From assembly GCF_000526635.1 (NCBI RefSeq), contig NZ_JAGL01000017.1:26871-90870 (forward strand): a stretch of DNA of 64,000 bases, given 5' to 3'. The notes below the pieces were generated by a model, which saw only the letters and a program-made list of their open reading frames with translations, did not search any database and was not told the origin of the DNA. Source of the stretch: Aminobacter sp. J41 (lineage in GTDB: Bacteria; Pseudomonadota; Alphaproteobacteria; Rhizobiales; Rhizobiaceae). The position numbers and the translations under genes are program-made. Shown piece by piece: positions 18,546 through 28,039 of the stretch; the stretch's first letter is position 1; every line of letters starts with the position of its first letter.

Positions 18546-19937
18546 ATGAGCAGTACCCGCACCGAAACAGATACCTTTGGCCCGATTGAGGTTCCCGCCG
18601 ATCGCTACTGGGGCGCGCAGGCGCAGCGTTCGCTGGGCAATTTCAAGATCGGCTGGGAAAAGCAGCCGCAGCCGGTCATCCGTGCGCTCGGCATCGTCAA
18701 GCGCGCCGCCGCCGAAGCCAACCGCGAGCTCAGCAAGCTGGACGCACAACTTGCCGACGCCATCATCGCCGCGGCGCAGGAGGTAATCGACGGCAAGCTC
18801 GACGATCATTTCCCGCTGGTCGTCTGGCAGACCGGTTCGGGCACGCAGTCGAACATGAACGCCAACGAGGTGATCTCGAACCGCGCGATCGAGATGCTTG
18901 GCGGCGAGAAGGGCTCGAAGAAGCCGGTCCATCCCAACGACCACGTCAACATGAGCCAGTCTTCGAACGACACCTATCCGACAGCGATGCATGTTGCCTG
19001 TGCTGAGGAGATCGTTCACCGCCTGCTGCCGGCGCTGAAGAAGCTGCACGCCGCGCTCGACGCCAAGGCGCAGGCCTGGAACCACATCATCAAGATCGGC
19101 CGCACCCACACGCAGGACGCGACCCCGCTGACGCTCGGCCAGGAGTTTTCGGGCTACGCGGCGCAGGTCGCGAACGGCATCGCCCGCATCGAATCTACGC
19201 TTCCCGGCCTGATGCAGCTCGCGCAGGGCGGCACCGCTGTCGGCACCGGCCTCAACGCGCCGATCGGCTTTGCCGAGAAGGTGGCGGAACGGATCGCGTC
19301 GATCACCGGCCTGCCGTTCACCTCGGCGCCGAACAAGTTCGAGGCGCTGGCGGCACACGACGCGATGGTGTTCTCGCACGGCGCGATCAACACGGTCGCG
19401 GCCTCGCTGTTCAAGATCGCCAACGACATCCGCTTCCTCGGCTCCGGCCCGCGCGCGGGTCTCGGCGAGCTGGCGCTACCGGAAAACGAGCCGGGCTCGT
19501 CGATCATGCCGGGCAAGGTGAACCCCACCCAGTGCGAGGCGATGACGCAGGTCTGTGTGCAGATCTTCGGCAATCACGCCGCGCTCACCTTCGCCGGCAG
19601 CCAGGGCCATTTCGAGCTCAACGTCTACAACCCGGTGATGGCCTACAACTTCCTGCAGTCGGTGCGGCTGATGGCCGACGCGGCCGTCTCCTTCACCGAT
19701 AATTGCGTGGTTGGCATAGAGCCGCGCGAGGACAACATCCGGGCAGGCGTCGAGCGCTCGCTGATGCTGGTCACGGCGCTGGCGCCGAAGATCGGCTACG
19801 ACAATGCGGCAAAGATCGCCAAGACCGCGCACAAGAATGGCACCACGCTGCGCGAGGAAGCGCTGGCGACCGGGCTGGTGACGGCGGAAGAGTATGACGC
19901 GATCGTGCGCCCGGAGGCGATGACTCGTCCGGGCTGA
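18546..19937 (+). CDS. fumC: Fumarate hydratase, class II
   Basis: The 463-residue enzyme interconverts fumarate and L-malate in the citric acid cycle. It carries [20 protein letters not shown] at the N-terminus, the [11 protein letters not shown] block, and the superfamily signature [13 protein letters not shown] near residue 318. The ATG at 18546 is preceded by GGAG and starts the conserved N-terminus; 30 upstream in-frame codons are not family-like. It is class II, so oxygen-stable and iron-free. Confidence 0.97.
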   Translation: MSSTRTETDTFGPIEVPADRYWGAQAQRSLGNFKIGWEKQPQPVIRALGIVKRAAAEANRELSKLDAQLADAIIAAAQEVIDGKLDDHFPLVVWQTGSGTQSNMNANEVISNRAIEMLGGEKGSKKPVHPNDHVNMSQSSNDTYPTAMHVACAEEIVHRLLPALKKLHAALDAKAQAWNHIIKIGRTHTQDATPLTLGQEFSGYAAQVANGIARIESTLPGLMQLAQGGTAVGTGLNAPIGFAEKVAERIASITGLPFTSAPNKFEALAAHDAMVFSHGAINTVAASLFKIANDIRFLGSGPRAGLGELALPENEPGSSIMPGKVNPTQCEAMTQVCVQIFGNHAALTFAGSQGHFELNVYNPVMAYNFLQSVRLMADAAVSFTDNCVVGIEPREDNIRAGVERSLMLVTALAPKIGYDNAAKIAKTAHKNGTTLREEALATGLVTAEEYDAIVRPEAMTRPG

Positions 19938-20067
19938 GCAACACAAAAATCTGTGAACGACCGTTTACCTGCCGTTCTCTTTTTGTGAACGATGAGTTCG
20001 GCATTAGCTGGCTTGTTGTTGCGTCGGAAAGCTTTATTTCCGGCGGGACCAAACGGAGAGCCTTTGC

Positions 20068-20439
20068 ATGTCCAACGCCAACGATATTCTTCTTCTTGCT
20101 GCCCGCATTCTGCTGGCGCTGATGTTCCTCGTCTCGGGCTTCCCGATGATCTTCGGTGCGGCTGGATTTGCCGGCTACCTCGGCAGCCTCGGCATGCCGA
20201 TGCCGCTGGTCGTGACCTGGCTGGTCATCGCCCTCAAGGTCCTCGGCGGCATTGCCCTCGTCATCGGCTTCCAGACGCGCCTCGTCTCGTGGGCGTTCAT
20301 CGCCTTCTGTGTCGCCACCGCCTTCATCGGCCACTTCCCGGCGGAAATGACGGTGTTCTGGAAGAACATTGCCGTTGCCGGCGGCTTCCTCGCCCTTATC
20401 GCCGCAGGCCCCGGCGCGCTGTCGGTCGACAAGCGCTAG
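20068..20439 (+). CDS. DoxX-family membrane protein
   Basis: The 123-residue protein has four predicted membrane helices and the DoxX pattern: ILLALMFLVSGFPMIFGAAG, YLGSLGMPMPLVVTWLVIAL, GIALVIGFQTRLVSWAF. DoxX/DoxD-like proteins are thought to take part in membrane redox processes, but the partner here is not clear. GGAGAG lies upstream of the ATG. A strong terminator follows. Confidence 0.88.
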   Translation: MSNANDILLLAARILLALMFLVSGFPMIFGAAGFAGYLGSLGMPMPLVVTWLVIALKVLGGIALVIGFQTRLVSWAFIAFCVATAFIGHFPAEMTVFWKNIAVAGGFLALIAAGPGALSVDKR

Positions 20440-20460
20440 GCGGCTGCAGCACTGAACACG

Positions 20461-20489
20461 AAAGGCCCGGAGCGATCCGGGCCTTTTTT
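20461..20489 (+). terminator. Rho-independent terminator after doxX
   Basis: AAAGGCCCGGA (20461-20471) pairs with TCCGGGCCTTT (20476-20486) around GCGA, with further T residues. Confidence 0.94.
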
Positions 20490-20557
20490 GTCTGTGGGCG
20501 CGGGTCTGATTTGCGCCTGGCTTCGGACGCGTTGCGAGTGGAGAGGTTCAGGCCTGG

Positions 20558-20580
20558 ATGCCCCGGTCGAGCCGGGGCAT
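20558..20580. repeat. Palindromic intergenic repeat
   Basis: ATGCCCCGG (20558-20566) and CCGGGGCAT (20572-20580) form a 9-bp inverted repeat with flanks GG and GACGAAG. The layout (stem, TCGAG-type loop, GACGAAG) is shared in reverse with the palindromes at 20671 and 32376. Confidence 0.7.
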
Positions 20581-20663
20581 GACGAAGAAGGAGAGGCAGG
20601 CGTGAAGGTCGGTAGTGGAGAGGGGTGCGCTCATCTCACGGCTTTTGCGCGCCAGATCTCAGC

Positions 20664-20704
20664 CTTCGTCATCCTCGGCCTTGAGCCGAGGATCCATGCC
20701 GGAA
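20664..20704. repeat. Palindromic intergenic repeat (TCGTCAT-stem-CTTGA-stem-CCATGCCGG type)
   Basis: ATCCTCGGC (20671-20679), CTTGA, GCCGAGGAT (20685-20693). The flanks CTTCGTC and CCATGCCGG are the same as in the element at 32370. It lies 28 bases after the hisG stop (minus strand) and could help end that transcript. Confidence 0.75.
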
Positions 20705-20732
20705 CGTTTGCCGTAGAACGAAGCGGTGGAGA

Positions 20733-21428
20733 CTACCTGCCGTTCAGCGCCGCGAAGACCGAGGTGATCGTTGCCTCGTCCTCGGCGTTGCGCGGCTTGA
20801 GCGACTGCACCAGGCAGGCTTCCGAGCGCAGAATGACGCCATCCTCGAGAATCTTCAGCTTGTTCGCGCGCAGCGTCGAGCCGGTCGAGGTGATGTCGAC
20901 GATGACGTCTGCCGAGCCTGCCGCCGGGGCGCCCTCGGTCGCGCCGAGGCTTTCGACGATGCGATAGACCTGGATTCCGTGCTGGCTGGAGAAAAACCTT
21001 TGCGTCAGCCGCCAGTACTTCGTCGCAATCCGCAGCCGGCGGCCATGCCGCTGGCGGAATTCTGCTGCCACGTCATCGAGGTCGGCCATTGTGTCGACGT
21101 CGAGCCAGGCTTCCGGCACCGCAACGATGACGTCGGCACGGCCAAAACCGAGCCGTGCGCCGATGGCGACGCGGTTCTCCCAGTCGGCGATGGTTTCCTG
21201 CACCAGGTCCTCGCCGGTAACGCCGAGGTCGATCGTGCCGGCGCCAAGCTCGCGCGCGATCTCCGAGGCCGACATGAAGGCGATCTCAACGTCGCTGCGG
21301 CCCTCGACCGTGGCGCGGTAGCTGCGTGCATCGGTCGGCGCGTTGACCTTCAGCCCCGCACGTTCGAGCGAGGCGATCGACTCGTCCTTGAGGCGGCCCT
21401 TGGAGGGGAGGGCGATCGTGATCGTCAT
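20733..21428 (-). CDS. hisG: ATP phosphoribosyltransferase, short form
   Basis: The 231-residue enzyme joins ATP and PRPP, the first step of histidine synthesis. It has [13 protein letters not shown] at the start, [11 protein letters not shown] and the signature around [19 protein letters not shown]. It lacks the C-terminal regulatory domain of the long form, so it needs HisZ for activity and feedback control. The ATG at 21428 overlaps the hisZ stop (ATGA), which fixes the start and shows translational coupling. Last gene of hisS-hisZ-hisG. Confidence 0.97.
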   Translation of the reverse strand: MTITIALPSKGRLKDESIASLERAGLKVNAPTDARSYRATVEGRSDVEIAFMSASEIARELGAGTIDLGVTGEDLVQETIADWENRVAIGARLGFGRADVIVAVPEAWLDVDTMADLDDVAAEFRQRHGRRLRIATKYWRLTQRFFSSQHGIQVYRIVESLGATEGAPAAGSADVIVDITSTGSTLRANKLKILEDGVILRSEACLVQSLKPRNAEDEATITSVFAALNGR

Positions 21429-22543
21429 GCCGCGTCTCCCCTGAGGTTGGCGATGCGGTCGAGCCACACCGAGAAGCCGACGCCGGGGATCGGCTCCTTC
21501 GCGCCCAGCATGGTGAGCAGGCGGTCGTAGCGGCCGCCGCCGATCAGCGGGCGTCCGTCGCCCGAGGTGATCTCGAAGACGAGGCCGGTGTAGTAGTCGA
21601 GCGGGCGGCCGAAGGCGGCGTCGTAGACGACCAGCCCTTGCGGCAACTCATGCGCGGCGATCGCCGCCGCGCGGGCGCAGAACAGCTCCATCGCCGAGCC
21701 CAGCGACACGCCGGTGTCCTTCGCGAAGGCTTCGAGCGCGTCGGTCGCCTGCTCCAGCGGCGCGCGGATGGCGAGGAAGGTCTTCAGCGCGTCGAGCGCT
21801 TCCTTCGACAGGCGCACGCTGCGCAGCTGCTGCTTTTCGGTGAGGCGCTGGGCGATTTCCTGCGGCGTGCGGCCGGCGGAGGCGGAAAGCCCTGCTTCCT
21901 CCATTCGCTCGGTCACATAGCGCACCAGCCCGTCGTGGTCGCCCATGGCGATCAGTTCCGCCGCCTTCTGGTCGGTGGTCGCCGAGTGCGACGGGTTCGC
22001 AAGGTCTTCGAGCGCGCTGGCAAGCTGCGGTGCCGAACCGAAGGCGCGCGCAAGGCGCTTCTGCCAGCCGCGCGGCAGCCCAAGAGCAGCAAGCACCGCT
22101 TCGAACACGCGCTGGTCGCCAAGCGTGATCTTCAGCGGCACGCCGGGAAGCGTGCGCGAGATCAGCGCGTGCGCGTCGGCAACGGAACGGGCGTCTGCTT
22201 TGGCAATGTCCGTCTCGCCGAGATCCTCGATCCCGGCCTGCAGGAATTCCGCCTCGCCGTCGCGGCGCTGGCGGAACACGTTGCCGAGATAGGCATAACG
22301 GCGCGGGGTGCCGGCCTGCGAGGCAATGTGGTCGAGGCAGACCGGAATGGTGAATTCCGGACGCAGGCAGAGCGTCTGCCCGGTCTCGCTTTCGGTCAGG
22401 AAGATGCGGCGGCGCAGGTCCTCGCCCGCCATGTCGAGAAAGGGGTCTGCCGGCTGCAGCACGGCGACCTCGGTGCGGGTCGCGCCGCGTTCATCGAACA
22501 GAGCGAGGATGTCGGCGGCAAAGGGTGGCAGGCGCTGGATCAT
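21425..22543 (-). CDS. hisZ: ATP phosphoribosyltransferase regulatory subunit
   Basis: The 372-residue protein is a HisRS catalytic-domain paralogue: [16 protein letters not shown] corresponds to motif 2 region, [18 protein letters not shown] follows, and [12 protein letters not shown] and [11 protein letters not shown] mark the C-terminal part. It lacks a tRNA anticodon-binding domain, as HisZ does. With HisG it forms the octameric short-form enzyme and supplies histidine feedback inhibition. It overlaps hisS and hisG by four bases each (ATGA), so the three are tightly coupled. Confidence 0.95.
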   Translation of the reverse strand: MIQRLPPFAADILALFDERGATRTEVAVLQPADPFLDMAGEDLRRRIFLTESETGQTLCLRPEFTIPVCLDHIASQAGTPRRYAYLGNVFRQRRDGEAEFLQAGIEDLGETDIAKADARSVADAHALISRTLPGVPLKITLGDQRVFEAVLAALGLPRGWQKRLARAFGSAPQLASALEDLANPSHSATTDQKAAELIAMGDHDGLVRYVTERMEEAGLSASAGRTPQEIAQRLTEKQQLRSVRLSKEALDALKTFLAIRAPLEQATDALEAFAKDTGVSLGSAMELFCARAAAIAAHELPQGLVVYDAAFGRPLDYYTGLVFEITSGDGRPLIGGGRYDRLLTMLGAKEPIPGVGFSVWLDRIANLRGDAA

Positions 22544-23997
22544 TGCGCCCCGCTTTGCTCGGCCTTCTGCGCTTCGAGAACGCCCCGGACTGCGGCGACC
22601 AGCTCCTCTTCCTTGACGGAGAACTGGGCCGGGCGGCTGGCGCGCCATTCGGTGTTGTCGGTGATTTTGGCCGCGGCCTTGGCGCCGGCAACAAGGTCCT
22701 TGATCTGCACTTCGCCATTTGCGCGCTCGTCGCCGCCCTGGATGACGACGCACGGCGCGCCGCGACGGTCGGCGTACTTCATCTGCGCCTTCATACCCGA
22801 GCCGCCGAGATACATCTCGGCGCGGATGCCCGCCTGGCGCAGCGCCGACACCATCTTCTGGTAGCGGCCAAGCGACTCGGTGTCCTTGTCCATGACGAGG
22901 ACAACGACCGGAGCGGTCACATCGGTGTTTTCGAGCTTGCCGAGGTTCTTGAGCGCGGCCGTCAGGCGCGACACGCCGATCGAGAAACCGGTGGCCGGGA
23001 CGGGCTCGCCGCGGAAGCGCGAGACGAGGCCGTCATAGCGGCCGCCGCCGGCGACCGAGCCGAAGCGGACGATCTCGCCCTGGTCGTTCGGCACCTCGAA
23101 CAGCAGCTCGGCCTCGTAGACCGGGCCGGTGTAGTATTCGAGGCCGCGCACGACCGACGGGTCGATCTTGATGCGGCCGTCATCATAGCCGGCAGCCGCG
23201 ATCAGCTCGCGGATCTGGGCGAGTTCCTCAACGCCCTCGTTGCCGGCAACCTCGCCGGTTTCGATATAGGCGAGCACCTTGGAGATGGCGTCGTCGTCGA
23301 GCTGGGCGCCCTTGGTAAAGTCGCCGCTTTCGTCGAGGCGGCCCTTGCCGAGGAGCAGGCGCACGCCTTCCGGCCCGAACTTGTCGAGCTTGTCGATGGC
23401 GCGCAGGACGGTCAGGCGGCGGCCTGCGTTCTCGTCGCCGCCGAGGCCAATCGACTCGAGCACGCCGTCGAGCACCTTGCGGTTGTTGATGCGGATCACG
23501 TAGTCGCCGCGCTTGATGCCGACCGCCTCGAGCGTGTCTGCCATCATCATCGCCATTTCGGCGTCAGCGGCGAGGCCCGGCGTTCCGACGATGTCGGCGT
23601 CGAACTGCATGAACTGGCGGAAGCGGCCCGGGCCCGGCTTCTCGTTGCGGAACACGTAGCCGGAGCGGTAGGAGCGGAACGGCTTCGGGATCGACTCGAA
23701 GTTTTCGGCGACGAAGCGCGCCATCGGCGCGGTCAGGTCGTAGCGCAGCGACAGCCACTGCTCGTCATCGTCCTGGAAAGAGAAGACGCCTTCGTTGGGG
23801 CGGTCCTGGTCGGGCAGGAACTTGCCGAGCGCGTCGGTGTATTCGATCATCGGCTGCTCGATCGGCTCGAAGCCGTAGAGCTCGTAGACCGCACGGATTT
23901 TCGCGGTCATGGCGTCGACCGCGCGGATGTCGGCCGAATGGCGATCGACGAAGCCCCGCGGGAGCCGCGCCTTCATCTTTTCCGCCTTCTCAGCCAT
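22540..23997 (-). CDS. hisS: Histidine-tRNA ligase, alphaproteobacterial type
   Basis: The 485-residue class II synthetase charges tRNA-His. Motif 2 region reads [20 protein letters not shown] (residues about 116-135), the histidine-binding motif RGLEYYTG, and motif 3 GFSIGVSRL. The C-terminal anticodon domain ([19 protein letters not shown] onward) is intact. The motif 2 loop PGPGRFRQF differs from the usual bacterial RPQ-x-GRYRQF form and resembles the divergent type found in alphaproteobacteria whose tRNA-His lacks G-1. That matches the tRNA at 5848. First gene of the his operon; 250 bases upstream are free of genes. Confidence 0.96.
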   Translation of the reverse strand: MAEKAEKMKARLPRGFVDRHSADIRAVDAMTAKIRAVYELYGFEPIEQPMIEYTDALGKFLPDQDRPNEGVFSFQDDDEQWLSLRYDLTAPMARFVAENFESIPKPFRSYRSGYVFRNEKPGPGRFRQFMQFDADIVGTPGLAADAEMAMMMADTLEAVGIKRGDYVIRINNRKVLDGVLESIGLGGDENAGRRLTVLRAIDKLDKFGPEGVRLLLGKGRLDESGDFTKGAQLDDDAISKVLAYIETGEVAGNEGVEELAQIRELIAAAGYDDGRIKIDPSVVRGLEYYTGPVYEAELLFEVPNDQGEIVRFGSVAGGGRYDGLVSRFRGEPVPATGFSIGVSRLTAALKNLGKLENTDVTAPVVVLVMDKDTESLGRYQKMVSALRQAGIRAEMYLGGSGMKAQMKYADRRGAPCVVIQGGDERANGEVQIKDLVAGAKAAAKITDNTEWRASRPAQFSVKEEELVAAVRGVLEAQKAEQSGAQ

Positions 23998-24247
23998 CGC
24001 CGTATTCCGTCCGTTCTGTGTTGGAGATCTTGTGCCGAATGAGCGCCGGTTTCCTACCCGATAAGAGGAAGAGCGGCAAGGAGAGGACGCAGTTGCATTT
24101 CAGCAACTCTGCAAAATATCCAGATGAAACCAAAGCGGGGGCTATGGAGTTTGCCTCAAAGCAGGATTATGAGCCCCCCAACCTCGCGCCACGTCCTAAC
24201 CGGATCGTAACCAAGGCGCCCTAAAACTCCGCTGAGAAGCAACCGAG

Positions 24248-24385
24248 ATGACCCCCGTGAAAGCCGCATTTTTGTCCGTGTTCATGCTGTCCGGCATTCT
24301 GATGTGGGGCGCAGCCATTTATTCCGCAGATGCCGCAAGCGGCCACCGCGTGGTCGATGGCTACGGGGTCGCGGAAGCCCGCTGA
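24248..24385 (+). CDS. Possible 45-residue single-pass membrane or secreted peptide
   Basis: An ATG at 24248 opens a 45-codon frame ending in TGA. The product starts MTPVKAAFLSVFMLSGIL, a plausible signal or membrane segment of about 20 residues, then a short polar tail (SADAASGHRVVDGYG). GAGAAG upstream is a weak ribosome site. Third positions are GC-rich as in real genes here, but the length gives little power. No family recognised. Confidence 0.4.
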   Translation: MTPVKAAFLSVFMLSGILMWGAAIYSADAASGHRVVDGYGVAEAR

Positions 24386-24398
24386 TCGCTGAGCCTGG

Positions 24399-25151
24399 CT
24401 AGCGGCCGAGATCGGTCGCGATAAAGCGCTTTTCCTTTCCGTCTATCACCAGTGCCGTCAGCCTGCCGGTGGCGAATGCCTTCGTGTCGACGTTGACGCG
24501 GCTGGGCAGCACCTCCGGCTCGCGGCACGGCGTGTGCCCGTGCACGATGACCTTGTCGTACAGGCCGCGGTGGTTGTGGAACTCGCCCCGGATCCAGCAC
24601 AGATCGTGCGTCGACTGCGAGTCGAGCGCGACGCCCGGCCGCACACCCGCATGGCAGAAGAAGAAGTCGCCGAACGTGACGGAGTGCTTCAGGTCGCGCA
24701 GGAACTGCAGGTGCGAGTCCGGCATCGCCGAAAGAAGCTGGCAATGGCTCTCGAAGAGCTCGTCGCGCCGCATCGTTCTTAGCTCCACGCCGTAGGACGC
24801 GGCCGTGTCGAATCCGCCATAGTCGATGAAGAGATAGGCGTCCTGCGGATTGGCGAGGAAGTCGAGGAAGCCCTCATCGTGATTGCCGCAGAGGGCAATG
24901 ATCCGCTCGTCGCGCGCTGAAGCCCTCGCCAGGAAATCCAGCACTTCGCGTGACTGCGGCCCACGGTCCGCATAGTCGCCAAGATGGATGATGCGCCAGT
25001 CAGCGATGTGATCGCGGGCGATCTCGTCCGCGATCATCTCGTGCATCCGGCTCAGGCAATCGAAGCGGCCATGCACGTCGCCGATGGCATAGATGCGTAT
25101 GCCATCGGGACCTGTCGCGTTCGTATAGTCGATGCCCTTGCCGAGGTTCAT
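24399..25151 (-). CDS. Metallophosphoesterase (PPP-type protein phosphatase-like)
   Basis: The 250-residue protein has the calcineurin-like metal motifs in order: IGDVHGRFD, GDYADRGPQS, GNHDEG, then CHAG and HGHTP. It binds two metals and hydrolyses phosphoesters in the cytosol; the PrpA/ApaH-type Ser/Thr phosphatases are the closest pattern. The substrate is unknown. It lies 9 bases downstream of lldD on the same strand and may share its transcript, though its link to hydroxyacid use is not clear. Confidence 0.9.
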   Translation of the reverse strand: MNLGKGIDYTNATGPDGIRIYAIGDVHGRFDCLSRMHEMIADEIARDHIADWRIIHLGDYADRGPQSREVLDFLARASARDERIIALCGNHDEGFLDFLANPQDAYLFIDYGGFDTAASYGVELRTMRRDELFESHCQLLSAMPDSHLQFLRDLKHSVTFGDFFFCHAGVRPGVALDSQSTHDLCWIRGEFHNHRGLYDKVIVHGHTPCREPEVLPSRVNVDTKAFATGRLTALVIDGKEKRFIATDLGR

Positions 25152-25160
25152 GCCCCCAGT

Positions 25161-26327
25161 CTAGCCGCGTTCCCTCGGCTTGTAGAGCATGTCTGGTCCT
25201 GCATCGCGGATGTCGCGTTTGCCACAGAGTGCCAGCGTGATGTCGAGCTCGCGACGGATGATCTCGAGCGCGCGCGTGACGCCCGCCTTGCCCCCGGCGC
25301 CGAGGCCATAGAGGAACGGGCGGCCGATGAAAGTGCCCTTCGCGCCGAGGCACAGCGCCTTGAGCACGTCCTGGCCGGAGCGAATACCGCCGTCGATATG
25401 GACCTCGATGCGGTCGCCGACCGCATCGACGATCTCCGGCAGCACCGAGATCGACGACGGCGCGCCGTCCAGCTGGCGGCCGCCATGGTTGGAGACGATG
25501 ATCGCGTCGGCGCCCGTGTTGGCCGCCATCTTCGCGTCCTCGACGTCGAGGATGCCCTTGATGATCAGCTTGCCGCCCCAGCGTTCCTTGATCCAGGCAA
25601 CGTCCTTCCACGACAGCTGCGGATCGAACTGCTCGGCGGTCCACGATGAAAGAGAGGACAGGTCCGTCACGTTCTTCACGTGGCCGGCGATGTTGCGGAA
25701 GGTGCGGCGGCTGGTGCCGAGCATGCCCATGCACCAGGCTGGGCGGGTCGCCATCTGCCAGATGTGCCTGGGCGTGAACTTGGGCGGCGCGGACAGGCCG
25801 TTGCGCAAATCCTTGTGGCGCTGGCCGAGGATCTGCAGGTCGGCGGTGAGCACCAGCGCAGAGCATTTCGCCGCCTTGGCGCGGTCGATCAGGTCGGCCA
25901 CGAAGTCGCGGTCGCGCATCACGTAGAGCTGGAACCAGAACGGCTTCTTCGTGACCGAGGCGACGTCTTCGATCGAGCAGATGCTCATGGTCGACAGCGT
26001 GAACGGCACGCCGAACTCCTCAGCGGCCCGGGCCGCGAGCATCTCACCGTCGGCGTGCTGCATGCCTGTGAGGCCCGTCGGCGCGAGCGCGACCGGCATC
26101 GAAACTTCCTGGCCGACCATGGTCGTCTTCAGCGAGCGGTTGGTCATGTCGACCAGTACGCGCTGACGCAGCTTGATCTTCTGAAAATCTTCCTCGTTGG
26201 CCCGGTAGGTGCCTTCCGTCCATGCGCCCGAGTCGGCGTAGTCGAAGAACATCTTCGGCACACGGCGGCGCGCGCACTCCTTCAGGTCGGCGATAGTCAG
26301 GTACTTGTCCATCCTTGCCTCATTCAT
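25161..26327 (-). CDS. lldD: FMN-dependent L-lactate dehydrogenase / 2-hydroxyacid oxidase
   Basis: The 388-residue protein is a membrane-linked flavin enzyme that oxidises L-lactate (or a related L-2-hydroxyacid). The active-site signature SNHGGRQLDG lies near residue 280. FMN-binding blocks include APTGLTGMQHADGE, FQLYVMRDRDF and HIDGGIRSGQDVLKAL, with GRPFLYGLGAGG near the C-terminus. Its start overlaps the stop of the LutA-like gene (ATGA), so the two are coupled. The GntR regulator and glcDEF next door suggest a hydroxyacid operon; lactate versus glycolate cannot be told from sequence alone. Confidence 0.94.
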   Translation of the reverse strand: MNEARMDKYLTIADLKECARRRVPKMFFDYADSGAWTEGTYRANEEDFQKIKLRQRVLVDMTNRSLKTTMVGQEVSMPVALAPTGLTGMQHADGEMLAARAAEEFGVPFTLSTMSICSIEDVASVTKKPFWFQLYVMRDRDFVADLIDRAKAAKCSALVLTADLQILGQRHKDLRNGLSAPPKFTPRHIWQMATRPAWCMGMLGTSRRTFRNIAGHVKNVTDLSSLSSWTAEQFDPQLSWKDVAWIKERWGGKLIIKGILDVEDAKMAANTGADAIIVSNHGGRQLDGAPSSISVLPEIVDAVGDRIEVHIDGGIRSGQDVLKALCLGAKGTFIGRPFLYGLGAGGKAGVTRALEIIRRELDITLALCGKRDIRDAGPDMLYKPRERG

Positions 26328-27088
26328 GTTCGGATTTGTCTGGTCGCGCCGCCGATCGGCGGTGTCTCGTTCATGCCGGCAAGAACTTCGGCAATGTGCC
26401 GAACCTCGATTGCCGAACCATCCCGCTTGAGCTTGCGGGCAATGCCAAGCAGGCAGCCGAGTTCGCTGGAAACCAGCATGCCGGCGCCTGCGTCACGAAT
26501 GTCGTCGGTGAGCGCGGCGGAAGAGGATGAGCAGGCGCTGGCGCCGAAGCCGCAGCATTTTGCGGCGCCGGGAAGCTCCCGGAGCGCGACGCCCTCGACT
26601 GCCGAAAGCAGCGCGCGCGGTTGTTCGCGGATGCCGAGTTCTCCGAGTGCCGTGCAGCTGTCGTGCAGCGCAATGCTTGCATCGACGCGTGTCGAGCCGG
26701 GTTCAGCCTGCATCACGTCGGCGAGGAACGCCGTCAGCTCATAGGCCTTTTCGGAGAAGCGTGCGGCGCGTTCCGCCCATTCCGGCTCATCGGCAAGGAG
26801 CGCGGCATAGCGCTTCAAAACGCTCGCGCAGGAGGGGGAAGGCGCAACGACGAAATCATAGCCGTCGAAGGTGTCGATCACCCGTTCGGCATGGCCACGC
26901 AAATCGTCGAGGTCATCCGCTCGCAGGGCAGGGCGGCCGCAGCAGTGCTGCGCCTCTGGCACTTCAACCCGGCAACCGGCCTCTTGCAACAGCCTGATCG
27001 CGGCGTAGCCAACGGCCGGCCGGAACGACTCGACCAGGCACGTGGTGAACAGGCCCACGCGCGGACGAAGGTTTTCTGATAGCCCCAT
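26324..27088 (-). CDS. LutA-like (Fe-S)-binding CCG-domain protein
   Basis: The 254-residue protein contains two CCG domains: TCLVESF...HCCGRPAL near residues 16-52 and DSCTALGELG...KCCGFGAS near residues 145-190. Such proteins (LutA/YkgE, GlcF C-terminus, HdrB) bind Fe-S clusters and pass electrons from 2-hydroxyacid oxidation. The normal partners LutB and LutC are absent here; instead lldD is fused translationally by a four-base overlap. The ATG at 27088 is taken because it begins the typical N-terminus (RPRVGLFTTC) soon after; upstream codons are not family-like. Confidence 0.85.
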   Translation of the reverse strand: MGLSENLRPRVGLFTTCLVESFRPAVGYAAIRLLQEAGCRVEVPEAQHCCGRPALRADDLDDLRGHAERVIDTFDGYDFVVAPSPSCASVLKRYAALLADEPEWAERAARFSEKAYELTAFLADVMQAEPGSTRVDASIALHDSCTALGELGIREQPRALLSAVEGVALRELPGAAKCCGFGASACSSSSAALTDDIRDAGAGMLVSSELGCLLGIARKLKRDGSAIEVRHIAEVLAGMNETPPIGGATRQIRT

Positions 27089-27098
27089 TGCCGCTCGC

Positions 27099-27869
27099 CT
27101 AACCGCCGCGCTGGCGAAGGCGCAGGCGCGAGACGCGCTGCCATTCGCCACTCCGCTCGGCTTCATTCATTGCCCGCTCGACATAGTCGATATGCGCCCG
27201 CGCCGCCGCGCGCGCGGCATCGGGATCGCCGGCGACGATGGCGTCGTAGATCGCTCGGTGCTGGGCAAGCAGCACCTCCTGCGTCGCCGGGGTCTTGTAG
27301 ATCAAGGTGCGGCTGAGAAAGACGCCGTCGGCCAGCAGCCGGTAGCAGGAGCGCAGCGTGTGGAGGAGAATGATGTTGTGCGCGCACTCGCCGACCGCGT
27401 TGTGGAACTCGACGTCGATGGCAACCTCGTCCTCGAAATTGCCGCTGGCGTTGGCCTCCTCCATCCGCTGCATGATGCGTGCAAGCAGGGCACGGTCGTC
27501 CTCGGTTGCACGGCGCGCGGCGAACTCGGCTGCGACGCCTTCGATTTCCCGGCGGTATTCGAGATAATCGGCCGCGGCCTTGCGATTGCCGGCAATGAGG
27601 TCCATCACCGGCGGCGCGAACACCTCGCCGATGACGTCAGCGACGTGGGTGCCGCCGCCCGGCCGCGTCACAACCAGCCCGCGTTGTTCGAGTTCCTTGA
27701 GCGCATCGCGTACAATGGGCCGCGACACGTCAAACTGCCGCGCCAGCTCGCGCTCGCCCGGCAGCTTGTCGCCGGGGCGCACGACGCCCTCGAGAATCAG
27801 CATCTCGACCTGGCCGATCACGTCGTCGGCGGTGCGGGAGTGGGTAACGCGGGAGAATATCTCGTTCAC
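27099..27869 (-). CDS. GntR-family regulator (FadR subfamily, LldR/GlcC-like)
   Basis: The 256-residue protein has an N-terminal winged helix (VIGQVEMLILEGVVRPGDKL, ERELARQFDVSRPIVRDALKELEQRGLV) and an all-helical FCD ligand domain with metal-binding residues seen in DVEFHNAVGE and QHRAIYDAI. It should sense a hydroxyacid such as lactate or glycolate. It is divergent from glcDEF and is transcribed towards lldD, 10 bases before the LutA-like gene, so it probably controls both arms. Symmetric candidate sites lie in the 170-base gap upstream. Confidence 0.92.
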   Translation of the reverse strand: MNEIFSRVTHSRTADDVIGQVEMLILEGVVRPGDKLPGERELARQFDVSRPIVRDALKELEQRGLVVTRPGGGTHVADVIGEVFAPPVMDLIAGNRKAAADYLEYRREIEGVAAEFAARRATEDDRALLARIMQRMEEANASGNFEDEVAIDVEFHNAVGECAHNIILLHTLRSCYRLLADGVFLSRTLIYKTPATQEVLLAQHRAIYDAIVAGDPDAARAAARAHIDYVERAMNEAERSGEWQRVSRLRLRQRGG

Positions 27870-28004
27870 GGCTTATGAGGCCCGTTCTTTGTGGCCAAGT
27901 ATAAGAAGTGGGTGCCGACCGGTCAAATTTATTATCCGGTTGGCGAAGCGTCACGGCGTCGCGGTGCATGAATGCGTTCGTGGATTGCCGTCTGCGGCGC
28001 ACAC

Positions 28005-28023
28005 TGGTAAAGAGATTTTACCA
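28005..28023. promoter_or_regulatory. Candidate GntR operator before glcD
   Basis: TGGTAAA (28005-28011), 5 bases, TTTACCA (28017-28023) is a perfect inverted repeat. TGGT/ACCA half-sites fit FadR-subfamily regulators, though the spacing is wider than the common N3 form. It sits 17 bases before the glcD ATG, so binding there could block transcription or ribosome access. A second symmetric block, GACCGGTC, lies at 27917. Confidence 0.5.
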
Positions 28024-28039
28024 CTTTCGGAGTTTGCCG

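Noticed and set aside
20488..20967. A 159-residue plus-strand frame across the palindromes and into hisG
   Set aside because: It runs through repeat DNA and then antisense to hisG.
22525..24042. A 505-residue open frame on the plus strand within hisS
   Set aside because: It is antisense to the well-supported hisS; its sequence shows only shadow-type composition.
24018..24224. A 68-residue frame upstream of the small peptide at 24248
   Set aside because: Composition is unlike neighbouring genes, with no ribosome site or family pattern; probably chance.
23998..24247. Possible histidine attenuator before hisS
   Set aside because: No run of histidine codons or terminator/antiterminator pair is visible on the minus strand.
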